DNA of 64,000 nt from Acetobacter ghanensis (lineage in GTDB: Bacteria; Pseudomonadota; Alphaproteobacteria; Acetobacterales; Acetobacteraceae): the NCBI RefSeq assembly GCF_001499675.1, contig NZ_LN609302.1, positions 1,401,896 to 1,465,895 of the forward strand, written 5' to 3'. Of the stretch, positions 1 to 8,666 are shown piece after piece. Within the stretch, counting starts at the first letter, position 1. Each line of letters starts with the position of its first letter. The position numbers and the translations under genes are program-made. The notes under the pieces were generated by a model. That model did not search any database and was not told the origin of the DNA. It saw nothing but the letters and a program-made list of their open reading frames with translations.

Positions 1-2
1 AT

Positions 3-98
3 AAACAGATGGGGTTTGAGGTTATCCGGCGCGTGGAGGAGGAATGGGATGTGCCAGACCGCCTTGGTCTGGATATTCCGGCACATCTGCGCTGCTAA
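3..98 (+). CDS. C-terminal end of an unidentified protein (partial)
   Basis: An open frame enters from the left edge and ends at TAA 96-98, giving 31 residues (KQMGFEVIRRVEEEW and onward, ending AHLRC). It lies just upstream of the rpsF leader on the same strand. The MGFEV stretch resembles the end of some GNAT acetyltransferases, but 31 residues are too few to assign a family. The reading is supported only by its protein-like composition and its position before a new transcription unit. Confidence 0.4.
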   Translation, partial: KQMGFEVIRRVEEEWDVPDRLGLDIPAHLRC

Positions 99-195
99 AA
101 TTCTTGCATTTTTGGGCAGGGTGTGGTTGACACTCCCTTTCCCTGCCGGGCTCAGGCATTGGTCCGGCTATACCCTTGGTTTCTGGCCTGTTCAG

Positions 196-219
196 GAACC
201 CCGCTGTCCGAAAGGGTTC
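196..219 (+). promoter_or_regulatory. Candidate structured leader of rpsF (possible S6:S18 site)
   Basis: GAACCC (196-201) pairs with GGGTTC (214-219) around a 12-base loop that contains CCG at 201-203 and 208-210. Leaders of rpsF operons in many bacteria carry a hairpin with unpaired CCG bound by the S6:S18 complex as feedback control. The match here is by position and the CCG elements only; I could not fold or align it. A TTGACA at 127-132 could be the -35 of the operon promoter, but no clear -10 follows it. Confidence 0.35.
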
Positions 220-256
220 GGCGCGGAGGGGTTGATTGTATCCGAAGGGAGCAAAC

Positions 257-709
257 ATGCCACTTTATGAAAGCGTGCTTATTGCACGTAATGATATTTC
301 TCAGCAGCAGGTGGACGCGATTCTGGACGGTATTGCCGCTCAGATCGAAGCAGACGGCGGTGCCGTTCGCAAGCGCGAATACTGGGGCCTGCGTAGCCTC
401 GCTTACCGCATCAAAAAGAACCGCAAGGGCCACTACGCCCTTCTGGGTCTGGAAGTGCGTTCCGAGCTGCTTAAGGAAATTGAACGCCAGCTTTCCCTCA
501 ATGAAGACATCCTGCGTCTGCTGACGCTGCGGGTGGATGAAATTGACGAAGCTCCGTCCCCCGTTCTGTCCCGCAAGGGTGATGATCGCGGCGAACGCGG
601 CTTCCGTGGTGGCGCCAAGCCGTCCGGTGGTCGCTTTGAAAGCGGTCGCGGTGGCCGTCGCGGTGGCGACGACCGGCCTGCTGAACAGTCCGAAAACGCA
701 GCGGAGTAA
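257..709 (+). CDS. rpsF: 30S ribosomal protein S6
   Basis: 150 residues. Residues 1-100 carry the S6 fold (start MPLYESVLIARNDIS, then the RREYWGLR-like segment at 38-46 and the YRIKKNRKGHY segment at 50-60). S6 binds 16S rRNA as a heterodimer with S18, encoded next. The start at 257 is chosen because GAAGGGA lies 6 bases upstream and the protein then begins like other S6 proteins. Residues about 105-150 form an Arg/Gly-rich then acidic tail that is absent from short S6 proteins and common in Alphaproteobacteria. First gene of rpsF-rpsR-rplI. Confidence 0.97.
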   Translation: MPLYESVLIARNDISQQQVDAILDGIAAQIEADGGAVRKREYWGLRSLAYRIKKNRKGHYALLGLEVRSELLKEIERQLSLNEDILRLLTLRVDEIDEAPSPVLSRKGDDRGERGFRGGAKPSGGRFESGRGGRRGGDDRPAEQSENAAE

Positions 710-714
710 TCTAG

Positions 715-990
715 ATGTCTGAAACCACAGAAATCAATCCCGCCGCCCGTCGTCCGGCTGTTGGCGCTCGTCGTCCGTTCTACCGTCGTCGCAAGTCCTG
801 CCCGTTCTCCGGCCCCAACGCGCCGAAGATCGACTACAAGGACGTGCGTCTTCTCAGCCGTTTCCTTTCCGAACGTGGAAAGATCGTGCCGAGCCGTATT
901 ACGGCGGTTTCCGCAAAAAAGCAGCGTGAACTGGCACAGGCTATCAAGCGTGCCCGCTTCCTGGCTCTGCTTCCTTACGTTGTAAGCTGA
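715..990 (+). CDS. rpsR: 30S ribosomal protein S18
   Basis: 91 residues. It has the S18 core: the RRKSCPFSG segment near residue 22, [19 protein letters not shown], and the [20 protein letters not shown] helix toward the C-terminus. S18 joins S6 on the 30S platform. It starts 5 bases after the rpsF stop, so translation is probably coupled, and rplI follows after 11 bases. Confidence 0.97.
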   Translation: MSETTEINPAARRPAVGARRPFYRRRKSCPFSGPNAPKIDYKDVRLLSRFLSERGKIVPSRITAVSAKKQRELAQAIKRARFLALLPYVVS

Positions 991-1001
991 GGGGAACAAC
1001 C

Positions 1002-1592
1002 ATGGCTGCTACAGAAGTAATCCTGCTCCAGCGCGTTGCGCATCTGGGGCAGATGGGTGACGCGGTTAAGGTTCGTCCGGGTTATGCCCGTAACTACCTG
1101 CTGCCGCAGGGTATGGCTATTCGTGCGAACGAAGCCAACCGTGCCCGTTTTGACCGCGAACGGGCTCAGCTCGAAGCGCAGAACATCAAGAATCGTGAAG
1201 AAGCAGAACGTCTGTCCGAACGGATGGAAGGTCTGGCTGTTGTCCTGATCCGTCAGGCTGGTGACAGCGGCAGCCTGTATGGCTCCGTGAGCACCCGCGA
1301 TGTTGCGCAGTCCGTGTCGGAAGCTGGGTTCACCATCTCCCGCCAGCAGGTCTCCCTTGCACACCCCATCAAGTCTCTGGGGCTGTACGAAGTTAAGGTT
1401 GCCCTGCACCCGGAAGTGGTGGTGTCTGTTATCGTTAACGTTGCCCGTTCGCAGGAAGAAGCTGAACGTCAGGCACGTGGCGAAGCGACCTCCGTGGAAG
1501 AAGAAGCAACTCTGGCTGGCGACGAAGCTTTCGTTGAAGGCGAAATTGTTGCTGACGCAGAAGATGCCGAAACTCAGGACGCAACTGCCTGA
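1002..1592 (+). CDS. rplI: 50S ribosomal protein L9
   Basis: 196 residues. The N-terminal domain shows the L9 signature ([20 protein letters not shown] near residues 20-40), followed by the long connecting helix and the C-terminal domain ([29 protein letters not shown]). L9 usually ends near residue 150. Here about 45 extra, strongly acidic residues follow (Glu/Asp/Ala-rich to the stop), a lineage-type extension of unknown role. Last gene of the S6-S18-L9 operon; a terminator follows about 30 bases after the stop. Confidence 0.97.
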   Translation: MAATEVILLQRVAHLGQMGDAVKVRPGYARNYLLPQGMAIRANEANRARFDRERAQLEAQNIKNREEAERLSERMEGLAVVLIRQAGDSGSLYGSVSTRDVAQSVSEAGFTISRQQVSLAHPIKSLGLYEVKVALHPEVVVSVIVNVARSQEEAERQARGEATSVEEEATLAGDEAFVEGEIVADAEDAETQDATA

Positions 1593-1619
1593 TTTTTCGC
1601 TCTTGCGAGGTTATAAAAA

Positions 1620-1651
1620 GAGGATCGGCTTTTGGCCGGTCCTTTTTTTTG
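1620..1651 (+). terminator. Rho-independent terminator of rpsF-rpsR-rplI
   Basis: The stem GGATCGGC / GCCGGTCC (one G-T wobble) with a short T-rich loop is followed by eight T at 1643-1650. Confidence 0.85.
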
Positions 1652-1711
1652 GCCGTTTGCCCGTTTCGTTCTATGTAGTCACAGGACATTCAAACATAGG
1701 GAAACTTTTGC

Positions 1712-2938
1712 ATGAAACGCCTTCTAGACCCGATCTTACGGCATTTTGTGGAATCCGGTTCCCTGCGTGTGATGTGGCCGGATGGCACAACCACCGCCTA
1801 CAGGGGTACAAAGCCCGGCCCGCAGGCAGGCGTGCATTTAAAAAACACGGCAGCCGTCCGCTCTCTGGTTTTTAATCCGGGGCTTGCTTTTGGCGAGGCC
1901 TACATGAACGGCTTGCTGGAGCCGCTGGATTGTACGCTCTACGATCTGCTGGATCTGCTGATGCTGAACGCCATGAACCCCTCTGGGCATGTGACTGAGC
2001 AGCTTTCTGCAGCATTGCGCTATGTGCGGCGTGGCTGGATTCAGTTCAACTCGGCGTCTCGTTCCCGGCAAAATGTGGCCCACCATTATGATCTGGGTAA
2101 CAGCCTGTACGCATTGTTCCTGGATAAGGACTGGCAATATTCCTGCGCCTATTTCCGCACCGGGCAGGAAACTCTGGACGAGGCGCAGGAAGCCAAGAAG
2201 CACCATATTGCCTCCAAACTCAAACTCGACCAGCCGGGGCTGGAAGTGCTGGATATTGGCTGCGGTTGGGGAGGGATGGCGCTGACACTGGCCAAAGATT
2301 ATGGCGCAGTTGTAACCGGCATTACCCTCTCGGAAGAGCAGTTGTCTTTTGCACGCAAGCGGGCACAGGATGCGGGGCTGGAAGATCGTGTTCGTTTTGA
2401 ACTGCTGGATTATCGCCATTTGCAGCGTAAGTTCGACCGGATTGTTTCGGTCGGCATGTTCGAACATGTTGGCGTCGGACACTACAAGACGTTTTTTGAG
2501 ACCCTTCGCAAAAGTCTGAAAGAAGATGGCATAGCCCTGCTGCACTCCATTGGCCGAAGCGATGAGCCGGGTACGACCAACCCGTGGATGAACAAATACA
2601 TCTTCCCCGGTGGGTACTCCCCCGCGCTGAGCGAAGTGTTTTCTGCCGTTCAGCAAACCGGTCTATGGGTGACGGATTGTGAGATCCTGCGCCTGCATTA
2701 CGCCAGAACAATCGCGATCTGGCGTGAGCGGTTTGAGGCCAAACGTGCGGACGCCGTGGCGATGTATGATGAACGCTTTGCCAGAATGTTTGAATTCTAT
2801 CTGACGGCGGCGGAACTGGCCTTCCGCGTGCAAGGGCACATGAACTTCCAGTTGCAGCTTTCGCCTTCCATCAGTGCTGTGCCTTATACGCGTGATTACA
2901 TGGTGGATGCAGAACGCGCCAAAACGTCTAGCTGCTAA
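1712..2938 (+). CDS. cfa: Cyclopropane-fatty-acyl-phospholipid synthase
   Basis: 408 residues. It transfers a methylene from S-adenosylmethionine to unsaturated acyl chains of membrane phospholipids, a change linked to acid and stress tolerance. Visible family marks: the N-terminal lipid-binding region (ALAFGEAYMNG-like stretch at 50-60), NVAHHYDLGNSLYALFLD before the catalytic domain, the SAM motif VLDIGCGWGG near 178-187, and SVGMFEHVG and FPGG(Y)SP further on. The ATG at 1712 has AGGGAAA nearby. It converges with rsmA; the two coding ends overlap by 11 bases (2928-2938). Confidence 0.93.
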   Translation: MKRLLDPILRHFVESGSLRVMWPDGTTTAYRGTKPGPQAGVHLKNTAAVRSLVFNPGLAFGEAYMNGLLEPLDCTLYDLLDLLMLNAMNPSGHVTEQLSAALRYVRRGWIQFNSASRSRQNVAHHYDLGNSLYALFLDKDWQYSCAYFRTGQETLDEAQEAKKHHIASKLKLDQPGLEVLDIGCGWGGMALTLAKDYGAVVTGITLSEEQLSFARKRAQDAGLEDRVRFELLDYRHLQRKFDRIVSVGMFEHVGVGHYKTFFETLRKSLKEDGIALLHSIGRSDEPGTTNPWMNKYIFPGGYSPALSEVFSAVQQTGLWVTDCEILRLHYARTIAIWRERFEAKRADAVAMYDERFARMFEFYLTAAELAFRVQGHMNFQLQLSPSISAVPYTRDYMVDAERAKTSSC

Positions 2939-3743
2939 GGGCCAGATGTGCGTTTGCAAGCCGGTCGAACTCTGCAATGGTCAGGGTTTCGGCACGGCGG
3001 GTGCCGTCAATATCGGCTGCGGCCAGCAGCTTTTCACCATTCAGGCTTTTTAGAGAGCCACGCAGCATTTTGCGGCGCTGCCCAAATGCTGCTGCCGTGA
3101 CGCGTTCCATGGCTTTGAACAAAGCCGGGGAAGGCTGGTTGGCATGGGGGGTAATGCTGGCTACAGCAGACCAGACGGCAGGCGGCGGGGTAAAAGCCCC
3201 CGGCGGCAACTTCATGACAACGGCGCAATCTGCGCACCATTGGCTTAACACGGCCAGACGACCATAATGTGCGCTATCCGGGGCTGCGCAAATGCGTTCG
3301 GCCACCTCAAGCTGGAACATAAGGGTCAGTCGTTCCCATGCTCGGCCTTGCCGTAGCCAGCCTATGAGCAAGGGCGTGGCAACATTGTAAGGCAGATTGG
3401 CAACGACCTGCCGTGGGGCAGGGCATAGTGTTGTCAGGTCACGCTTGAGGGCGTCTGCCTCAACCACGCGTAACCGATCAGGGTAAAACTGGGCGAGCTC
3501 CTGAATAACCGCCACGGCGCGCGTATCCAGTTCCACAGCCGTAACCGTGTTGGCACCGGCAGCGAGCAAAGAGCGTGTGAGTCCCCCCGGACCCGGACCG
3601 ACTTCCACTACATGCTTGCCAAGCAGGGAGCCAGCAAGGGCCGCAATATGGTCAGTAATGCCCGGATCTAGCAGGAAGTGCTGGCCAAGAGCCTTGCGGG
3701 CATCCAACTCGTGCCGGCGAATAACGTCGCGCAGGCTTTCCAA
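2928..3743 (-). CDS. rsmA: 16S rRNA dimethyladenosine transferase RsmA (KsgA)
   Basis: 271 residues. It dimethylates two adjacent adenines near the 3' end of 16S rRNA during 30S maturation. The N-terminal ALGQHFLLD motif, the SAM site VEVGPGPGGLT (46-56), the acidic VELD after the second strand, and the catalytic NLPYN (116-120) are all present. It is last in the lptF-lptG-lptD-surA-rsmA series, starting 14 bases after the surA stop. In many Alphaproteobacteria pdxA lies between surA and rsmA; it is absent here. Confidence 0.95.
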   Translation of the reverse strand: MESLRDVIRRHELDARKALGQHFLLDPGITDHIAALAGSLLGKHVVEVGPGPGGLTRSLLAAGANTVTAVELDTRAVAVIQELAQFYPDRLRVVEADALKRDLTTLCPAPRQVVANLPYNVATPLLIGWLRQGRAWERLTLMFQLEVAERICAAPDSAHYGRLAVLSQWCADCAVVMKLPPGAFTPPPAVWSAVASITPHANQPSPALFKAMERVTAAAFGQRRKMLRGSLKSLNGEKLLAAADIDGTRRAETLTIAEFDRLANAHLALSS

Positions 3744-3757
3744 TTCAGGAGGCAGGG

Positions 3758-5122
3758 TTATGCCCCTTTCAGTTTTACGTGCAGGTCAATCATGGCGCGG
3801 CGGTGCAGGTCGCTATCCAACTGGCGGGCTGCCTGCTCCACGCGTTCGTTCATTAACTGATCTGCAATTTCGCTGGGGGAGCGGTTGGAAAAGTTCTTCT
3901 CCGTTTTGGAGCAGACCATAAGCAGATCAATCCCGTCGCGCGAGACCATGGGGCGGGAAACCTGACCAATAGGCAATTCAGCCAGAACAGCCTGCATCTG
4001 AGGGTTCAGGCGTTCAAGCGGCAGTTCACCCGGATCAGAGGGGCGTTTTTCCCCTTCTGCTTTATTCACCGCTTCCATGGCTTCGCAATTATGGGTGGAC
4101 TGAATGACCTGCATGGCCTTCTGCAGGGCGGCCTCCTGCTGCGGCGTGACGTGCTGGGGGTCCAATGGTGTTTCAAACGGCAGGAAGGCCTGCCGAATGT
4201 TAATCATGTGGCCCATTTCCTTACCGATGATCCGCTTGCCATTCAATGTGACAATAAGGAACCCACCGGGGACGGTAATGGGGTTGGAAACAGCGCCAAC
4301 GCCCACAGGCATCTGCCGGACAATATCGACCACGCTTGGGTCCAGTTCATCCTCCTGCACCCAGCCCATGGAGCCGCCATCCAGTGCAGTCTGACTTTGG
4401 GAGAACTGCGCCGCAACAATGGGGAAGGGGGCCCCTTTGCGGAGTTCCTCAATAACCGTGTTGGTAAAGGCCAGTTCTTCTTCCGCATGGCGGGGGTCGT
4501 CTACCTTGACGAAAATTTCGCTAATTTCGTACTCGGTGCGGCCTTCTTCACGCTTCAGGGCGGCCTGACGCTGGGCAATATCACCAGCGGAAACGCGCGA
4601 GCGTGGTCCCAGCTCCTGCCGCAGAACCTGAATCCAGCCGATCTGCACGCGCAACTGGTCGATGAGCGTGGTGAGAGAAACGCCGTCCTGCGCAAGGTGG
4701 CTGCGCAGGGTGCCTTCGGGCATACCGTTGCGTTTTTCAATATTCCCAATGGCGGCGGCTATCTGCTCGGGGGCGATGTTGATGTGGCGGCTCAGGATTT
4801 CCTGCGTGCGCAGTTTTTCATCAATCATCTGGCGGATAATCTGCGGACGCAGGCGGGCCATCAGATCATCGGATACAGGTAGGCCCGTTGAGAGCGCAAA
4901 GAGTTTGCCACGGTTGTCCACGTCTCTTTTGGTCAGTGGAATGCTGTTTACAACCGCAATGATCATATCATCCGGTTCTGGCTGCGCTGGGGCCGCCGGT
5001 GTTTTGGCGGCGGGGGCGGCACGGTGGTGGGTCGCCGCCTGCACGGCGGGAGGAGCCACACAGACCGGGAGGGTCAGCGCAGTAAGAGAACAACAAGCCA
5101 ATGTTAAGGAGCGCAGACGCAT
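3758..5122 (-). CDS. surA: Periplasmic chaperone / peptidylprolyl isomerase SurA
   Basis: 454 residues. A Sec signal (charged MRLR, hydrophobic core, Ala-rich end by about residue 29) is followed by a Pro/Ala linker, a SurA N-terminal helical domain (about 50-190, with PQIIRQMIDEKL) and one recognisable parvulin domain (about 195-300, with GGSMGWV and PVGVGAVSNPI). The second parvulin domain is weaker. SurA escorts unfolded outer-membrane proteins, and LptD, encoded directly upstream in the operon, is a classic client. The gap to lptD is 81 bases and to rsmA 14 bases. Confidence 0.92.
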   Translation of the reverse strand: MRLRSLTLACCSLTALTLPVCVAPPAVQAATHHRAAPAAKTPAAPAQPEPDDMIIAVVNSIPLTKRDVDNRGKLFALSTGLPVSDDLMARLRPQIIRQMIDEKLRTQEILSRHINIAPEQIAAAIGNIEKRNGMPEGTLRSHLAQDGVSLTTLIDQLRVQIGWIQVLRQELGPRSRVSAGDIAQRQAALKREEGRTEYEISEIFVKVDDPRHAEEELAFTNTVIEELRKGAPFPIVAAQFSQSQTALDGGSMGWVQEDELDPSVVDIVRQMPVGVGAVSNPITVPGGFLIVTLNGKRIIGKEMGHMINIRQAFLPFETPLDPQHVTPQQEAALQKAMQVIQSTHNCEAMEAVNKAEGEKRPSDPGELPLERLNPQMQAVLAELPIGQVSRPMVSRDGIDLLMVCSKTEKNFSNRSPSEIADQLMNERVEQAARQLDSDLHRRAMIDLHVKLKGA

Positions 5123-5203
5123 ACGGAACGGTCTTTCAGCTTTCTGCCATATCAGAACGATCTGTTTCTGATACCGGAGATGGCACTATTTTTGAAGCAG
5201 TTC

Positions 5204-7537
5204 TTACTTAAGCCCAAAAGCCCCGAGTGTTTTGAGGCTGACGGTGACCAGATAGGTCGAGTTACGCTGCTCCCCACCAATGGTGGTGTATTGCTTCATG
5301 TATAGGAAGTCGATACCGAAACAGTCGTTCACATATCCGAAGTCCCCACCCAACGAGACGAAATCCTTGCGGGACAGGCTGCGCCGGGCAAAGCCGGAAG
5401 CGTGCCAGTTGTCCCAGTCCACGGAGACACCACCACTCAGTTCGCTGGTTTTGGTCGTGTAAAGCTGGTTGGGGGAATAGGCCCGGTAATTGGTTGCAAA
5501 ATAATAGTAGGGGGTCACGGGTTCGTACACATAACCGCCGCGTAGGCGGAAGTGCGGAATACCGGCGCTGAAGAGCGCATCGCCAAAGTTGATTTTGGTT
5601 GTATGCGGGTCCAGCCGCATACGGGCCGTAAAGTCAAAATACTGGTTAGGAATGACGCGCGCGCGGGCCACTACATCCGACGCATGGTGGTTCAGGCCGG
5701 AATAGGGGAGCATGTCACGCGTTATGTGTTCCTGAAAACTTTCCCCGGCCAGCAGGTCTACAATATGCCCGTCCCATGTCCAGTTGGCATGAATACCCAC
5801 GTTGCCGCGTAACCCGCCATCCAGCCTGTCCGTGCCTTGGTAGCGGTTGAGGGAGAACAGCGTGCTGTCGGTAAATTCGTAGCTCATGCTGTCTTCGTTG
5901 GGGATCAGATCGTTTAGCCCGCCGCCCGTGTTGGGCGCATAGATTCCCTGCACGATCGGTTCGATAAGCTGTGTGCCACGGCCATGTTCGAAGGTGCGCA
6001 CAAAAGGCCAGTTGGTTTTAAGCGCAATGGTTGGCAGAACCTGCCCGCTCACGGAGGTGCGGGCTGTGTTGTAATATGTTGGCTGCTGGTACAGCTTGCG
6101 CGCGCGATACACCATTGAATCCAACCGCAAGGTCAGCAGGAACTGCTGGCCCATTTTGGTGTGGAATGGGCGGTTCCAGTTTAGCTGGAGTTCCCCGCGC
6201 TGGTCGGACACCCCGTTATCACGCTTGACGTTGAAGTCTGTTGTGTTGACGCTCAGACGCCCACCCAGAATATCCGGCTGCCCTGTAAAGTTGTACGTAA
6301 AACGCGGCAGAACAAGCGGCAGGTCCGCGTTGTGAATGACACCCTGGTTCAGCCCTTGATAGTACTGTCCATCCAGACGGGTGTAGGAGCCGGTGCCAAA
6401 ACCTTCCAGATAAGCGTTGGAATTGAGGGTATCCGCCCCATATCCCTGCACGCGGTAGTCACGCATATAGTTGGCCGAACTGGCGAGGTTGATGTTGGCC
6501 CCACCCCGCCAGTAGCGGTCTATGGAGAAGTTGCCGCTGGCAAACACATGGCCCTGTACACCGTGGTTGCCCCCACTGCGTTCTTCTACGCCAAAGCTGT
6601 TGGTGTAGGTCTGTGCTCTGTGGGTGTCATACGCAATGCCCCCACGGATGTTCAACTGGCCAAAATTGAGGCGGTTGCGATACAGCGCACTGAGCTGAGG
6701 CCCCGTTTTGGTGGCGAACAGGCCCTGAACAGTCATGTCAGACTGGTTGTTGATGACCCAGTAATAGGGAATGGTGAAATACGTCCCCAAGTAGCGGTCA
6801 TGCGGGGTGATGCCGGGCATGAGAAAACCGCTACGCCGCTTGGCGGAAGGGTCGGTCATAGAAAAATAGGGAAGATAGACGACCGGCACACCCATGATGT
6901 CCAGATAGGCATCGCGGAAGTCTATTTTCTGGTGTTCGAGGTCCTGCGTGCCATTAAAGGCGCGGAACTGCCAGAAGGGCGGACGGGTTTTGTCTTTTTC
7001 GCAGATTTCGCAGGCCGTGTACACAACGCGGCTCAGGTCGTTAATCTTGCCGCCTGTACGCCGCACGCCGTTGGCCGCCATTTTGGCATTGTCCGGCATG
7101 TTGGCGTTGACGTGCAGCATGATGCCATCCTTCATGCCGCCCGTCAGTTCCGCATAATGGGCGTACATGACTGAACCATCGGACTGAATGGTCGCCACAT
7201 GTCCACGGGCCGCCATGACACCCGTATCTTTATCATACACAATCTTGTCGGCCCGCAGAACACGGTCACCCTGCCAGACCTGCACGTTCCCGGTCCACGT
7301 AACGGTGTGTTCTACGTCGTTATAATCAACCTTGTCGGCCTGAAAGGTGGCCGGGTCGTTGGAGGAGGTCGGCCGCCCGGTATTGAGGTGCATGGGCTGT
7401 GGTCTGAACTGGGCGAAGGCCGTTTTGGGGTGGCTGACCACCAGACATGCCGCAACACTCCCCAGTGCGGTTGCAGCACTAAGGGCAGAGCGGCGGCGCA
7501 GCAGGGCGCTGCAAAAAGGCCGGAGCGCCACGATCAA
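5204..7537 (-). CDS. lptD: LPS-assembly outer-membrane protein LptD
   Basis: 777 residues. A signal peptide (to about residue 42, ending AFAQ) precedes an OstA/LptA-like N-domain (about 65-200, with repeated strand motifs such as ADKIVYDKDTG) and a C-terminal beta-barrel ending in F-G-L-K. LptD with LptE inserts LPS into the outer leaflet. A CEIC motif near residue 180 may supply disulphide cysteines. The start is a TTG directly after the lptG TGA; GGAGG lies 8 bases upstream of this TTG, which favours it over the GTG two codons later. Tight coupling with lptG. Confidence 0.93.
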   Translation of the reverse strand: MIVALRPFCSALLRRRSALSAATALGSVAACLVVSHPKTAFAQFRPQPMHLNTGRPTSSNDPATFQADKVDYNDVEHTVTWTGNVQVWQGDRVLRADKIVYDKDTGVMAARGHVATIQSDGSVMYAHYAELTGGMKDGIMLHVNANMPDNAKMAANGVRRTGGKINDLSRVVYTACEICEKDKTRPPFWQFRAFNGTQDLEHQKIDFRDAYLDIMGVPVVYLPYFSMTDPSAKRRSGFLMPGITPHDRYLGTYFTIPYYWVINNQSDMTVQGLFATKTGPQLSALYRNRLNFGQLNIRGGIAYDTHRAQTYTNSFGVEERSGGNHGVQGHVFASGNFSIDRYWRGGANINLASSANYMRDYRVQGYGADTLNSNAYLEGFGTGSYTRLDGQYYQGLNQGVIHNADLPLVLPRFTYNFTGQPDILGGRLSVNTTDFNVKRDNGVSDQRGELQLNWNRPFHTKMGQQFLLTLRLDSMVYRARKLYQQPTYYNTARTSVSGQVLPTIALKTNWPFVRTFEHGRGTQLIEPIVQGIYAPNTGGGLNDLIPNEDSMSYEFTDSTLFSLNRYQGTDRLDGGLRGNVGIHANWTWDGHIVDLLAGESFQEHITRDMLPYSGLNHHASDVVARARVIPNQYFDFTARMRLDPHTTKINFGDALFSAGIPHFRLRGGYVYEPVTPYYYFATNYRAYSPNQLYTTKTSELSGGVSVDWDNWHASGFARRSLSRKDFVSLGGDFGYVNDCFGIDFLYMKQYTTIGGEQRNSTYLVTVSLKTLGAFGLK

Positions 7538-8650
7538 TCAGCCATCCTCCAGATGAAGAAGTAATGCAATAGCAAGGCAAAGCCCGGCAAGGGTAGGCGC
7601 CCACGCAGCCAGTACCGGCGGCAGTGCCCCTGACTTACCAAGCTGTTCAGCGACTTTGGATATGGTGAAAAGCAGAAAACCCGCCAGAACACCAGACCCA
7701 ACCATTTTGGCCACGCCACCCCGGCGTGAAGGACGCATGGAAAAGCCAGCGGAAACCAGCGCCATGGTGCCCGCAAGCATAGGTAATGCCAGAAGAGATT
7801 GAAAATGAATACGGTGACGTATTGACGAAAATCCTGAATGTTCCAACTGGGTTATAAAGCCCGGCAATGTCCAGACGGAGAGCGCATCGGGGGAGGCAAA
7901 GCTCTCTTGCACCCGTTCCAGCGTCAGCGTTGTGGGGAGGGTAACGGTGCCAACGGGGTGCAGAACGCTGTTAGGCCTGACCTCGGAGGCGTATCTGAGC
8001 TCCCACCCGGCATTTTTCAGATACCCATCGGGGGCTTCGATTCGCATCATCAGCTTGTCGTCATGATCCAGCCGAAAAATGCTGACATTGCGAATATGCA
8101 GTTCCCCCTCTTTTACCTGTACGCCGCCCGCATGGAGTATGGCCTCTCCATGCGGGTCATATTGCGTATCTGCCTGCCGGAGCCAAAGGGAGCCGCTGGA
8201 CAGGCTGAGTGGCCCCCCGCCTGAACGCAAATACTGCTGGTCCAGTTCTTCGGCCCGGCGATACATGGCGGAGGAAAGGGGGGAAACCATGCTGGTGGCG
8301 ACCGTGCCAATAAGAATGGCGCACGCCAGTGGAGCGGCAAGAAACTGCCATGCCGAAATACCAGACGCCCGCGCTACAATCAGTTCGGACGAACGGGTTA
8401 GCCGCCAGAAGCAGATAATGCCCCCCAGCAGAATGCCGAATGGCAGGATTTCGATCATGAAGTAGGGAATATGGAGCCCTGCAATTTCCGTCACGATGTT
8501 GGTGGACACATCAGGGCGGGTCGCAACCCGGCGGAGCAGGTCAATAAAGTCGAACAGGCACACAATGCCGGTGAGGGAGGCGATTGTGGCCATTATGGAC
8601 AGCATGAATTGCCGCGCAATATAGCGCGAGAGGGTCACGGCAACGATCAT
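7538..8650 (-). CDS. lptG: LPS export permease LptG
   Basis: 370 residues, YjgP/YjgQ family: three membrane helices at the N-terminus (start MIVAVTLSRYIARQFMLS), a periplasmic beta-jellyroll region (about 125-265) and three C-terminal helices ending at residue 365. LptF and LptG form the transmembrane part of the LptB2FG transporter that extracts LPS from the inner membrane. It follows lptF by 16 bases and abuts lptD. The assignment of LptG versus LptF rests on operon order and the position next to lptD. Confidence 0.9.
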   Translation of the reverse strand: MIVAVTLSRYIARQFMLSIMATIASLTGIVCLFDFIDLLRRVATRPDVSTNIVTEIAGLHIPYFMIEILPFGILLGGIICFWRLTRSSELIVARASGISAWQFLAAPLACAILIGTVATSMVSPLSSAMYRRAEELDQQYLRSGGGPLSLSSGSLWLRQADTQYDPHGEAILHAGGVQVKEGELHIRNVSIFRLDHDDKLMMRIEAPDGYLKNAGWELRYASEVRPNSVLHPVGTVTLPTTLTLERVQESFASPDALSVWTLPGFITQLEHSGFSSIRHRIHFQSLLALPMLAGTMALVSAGFSMRPSRRGGVAKMVGSGVLAGFLLFTISKVAEQLGKSGALPPVLAAWAPTLAGLCLAIALLLHLEDG

Positions 8651-8666
8651 GCGGGGCTATGCTCTC

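Noticed and set aside
127..173. Full sigma-70 promoter for rpsF
   Set aside because: A TTGACA is present, but no -10 element lies at proper spacing; only the -35 is mentioned.
4091..4882. 263-codon plus frame opposite surA
   Set aside because: Antisense shadow; no motif and no start signal.
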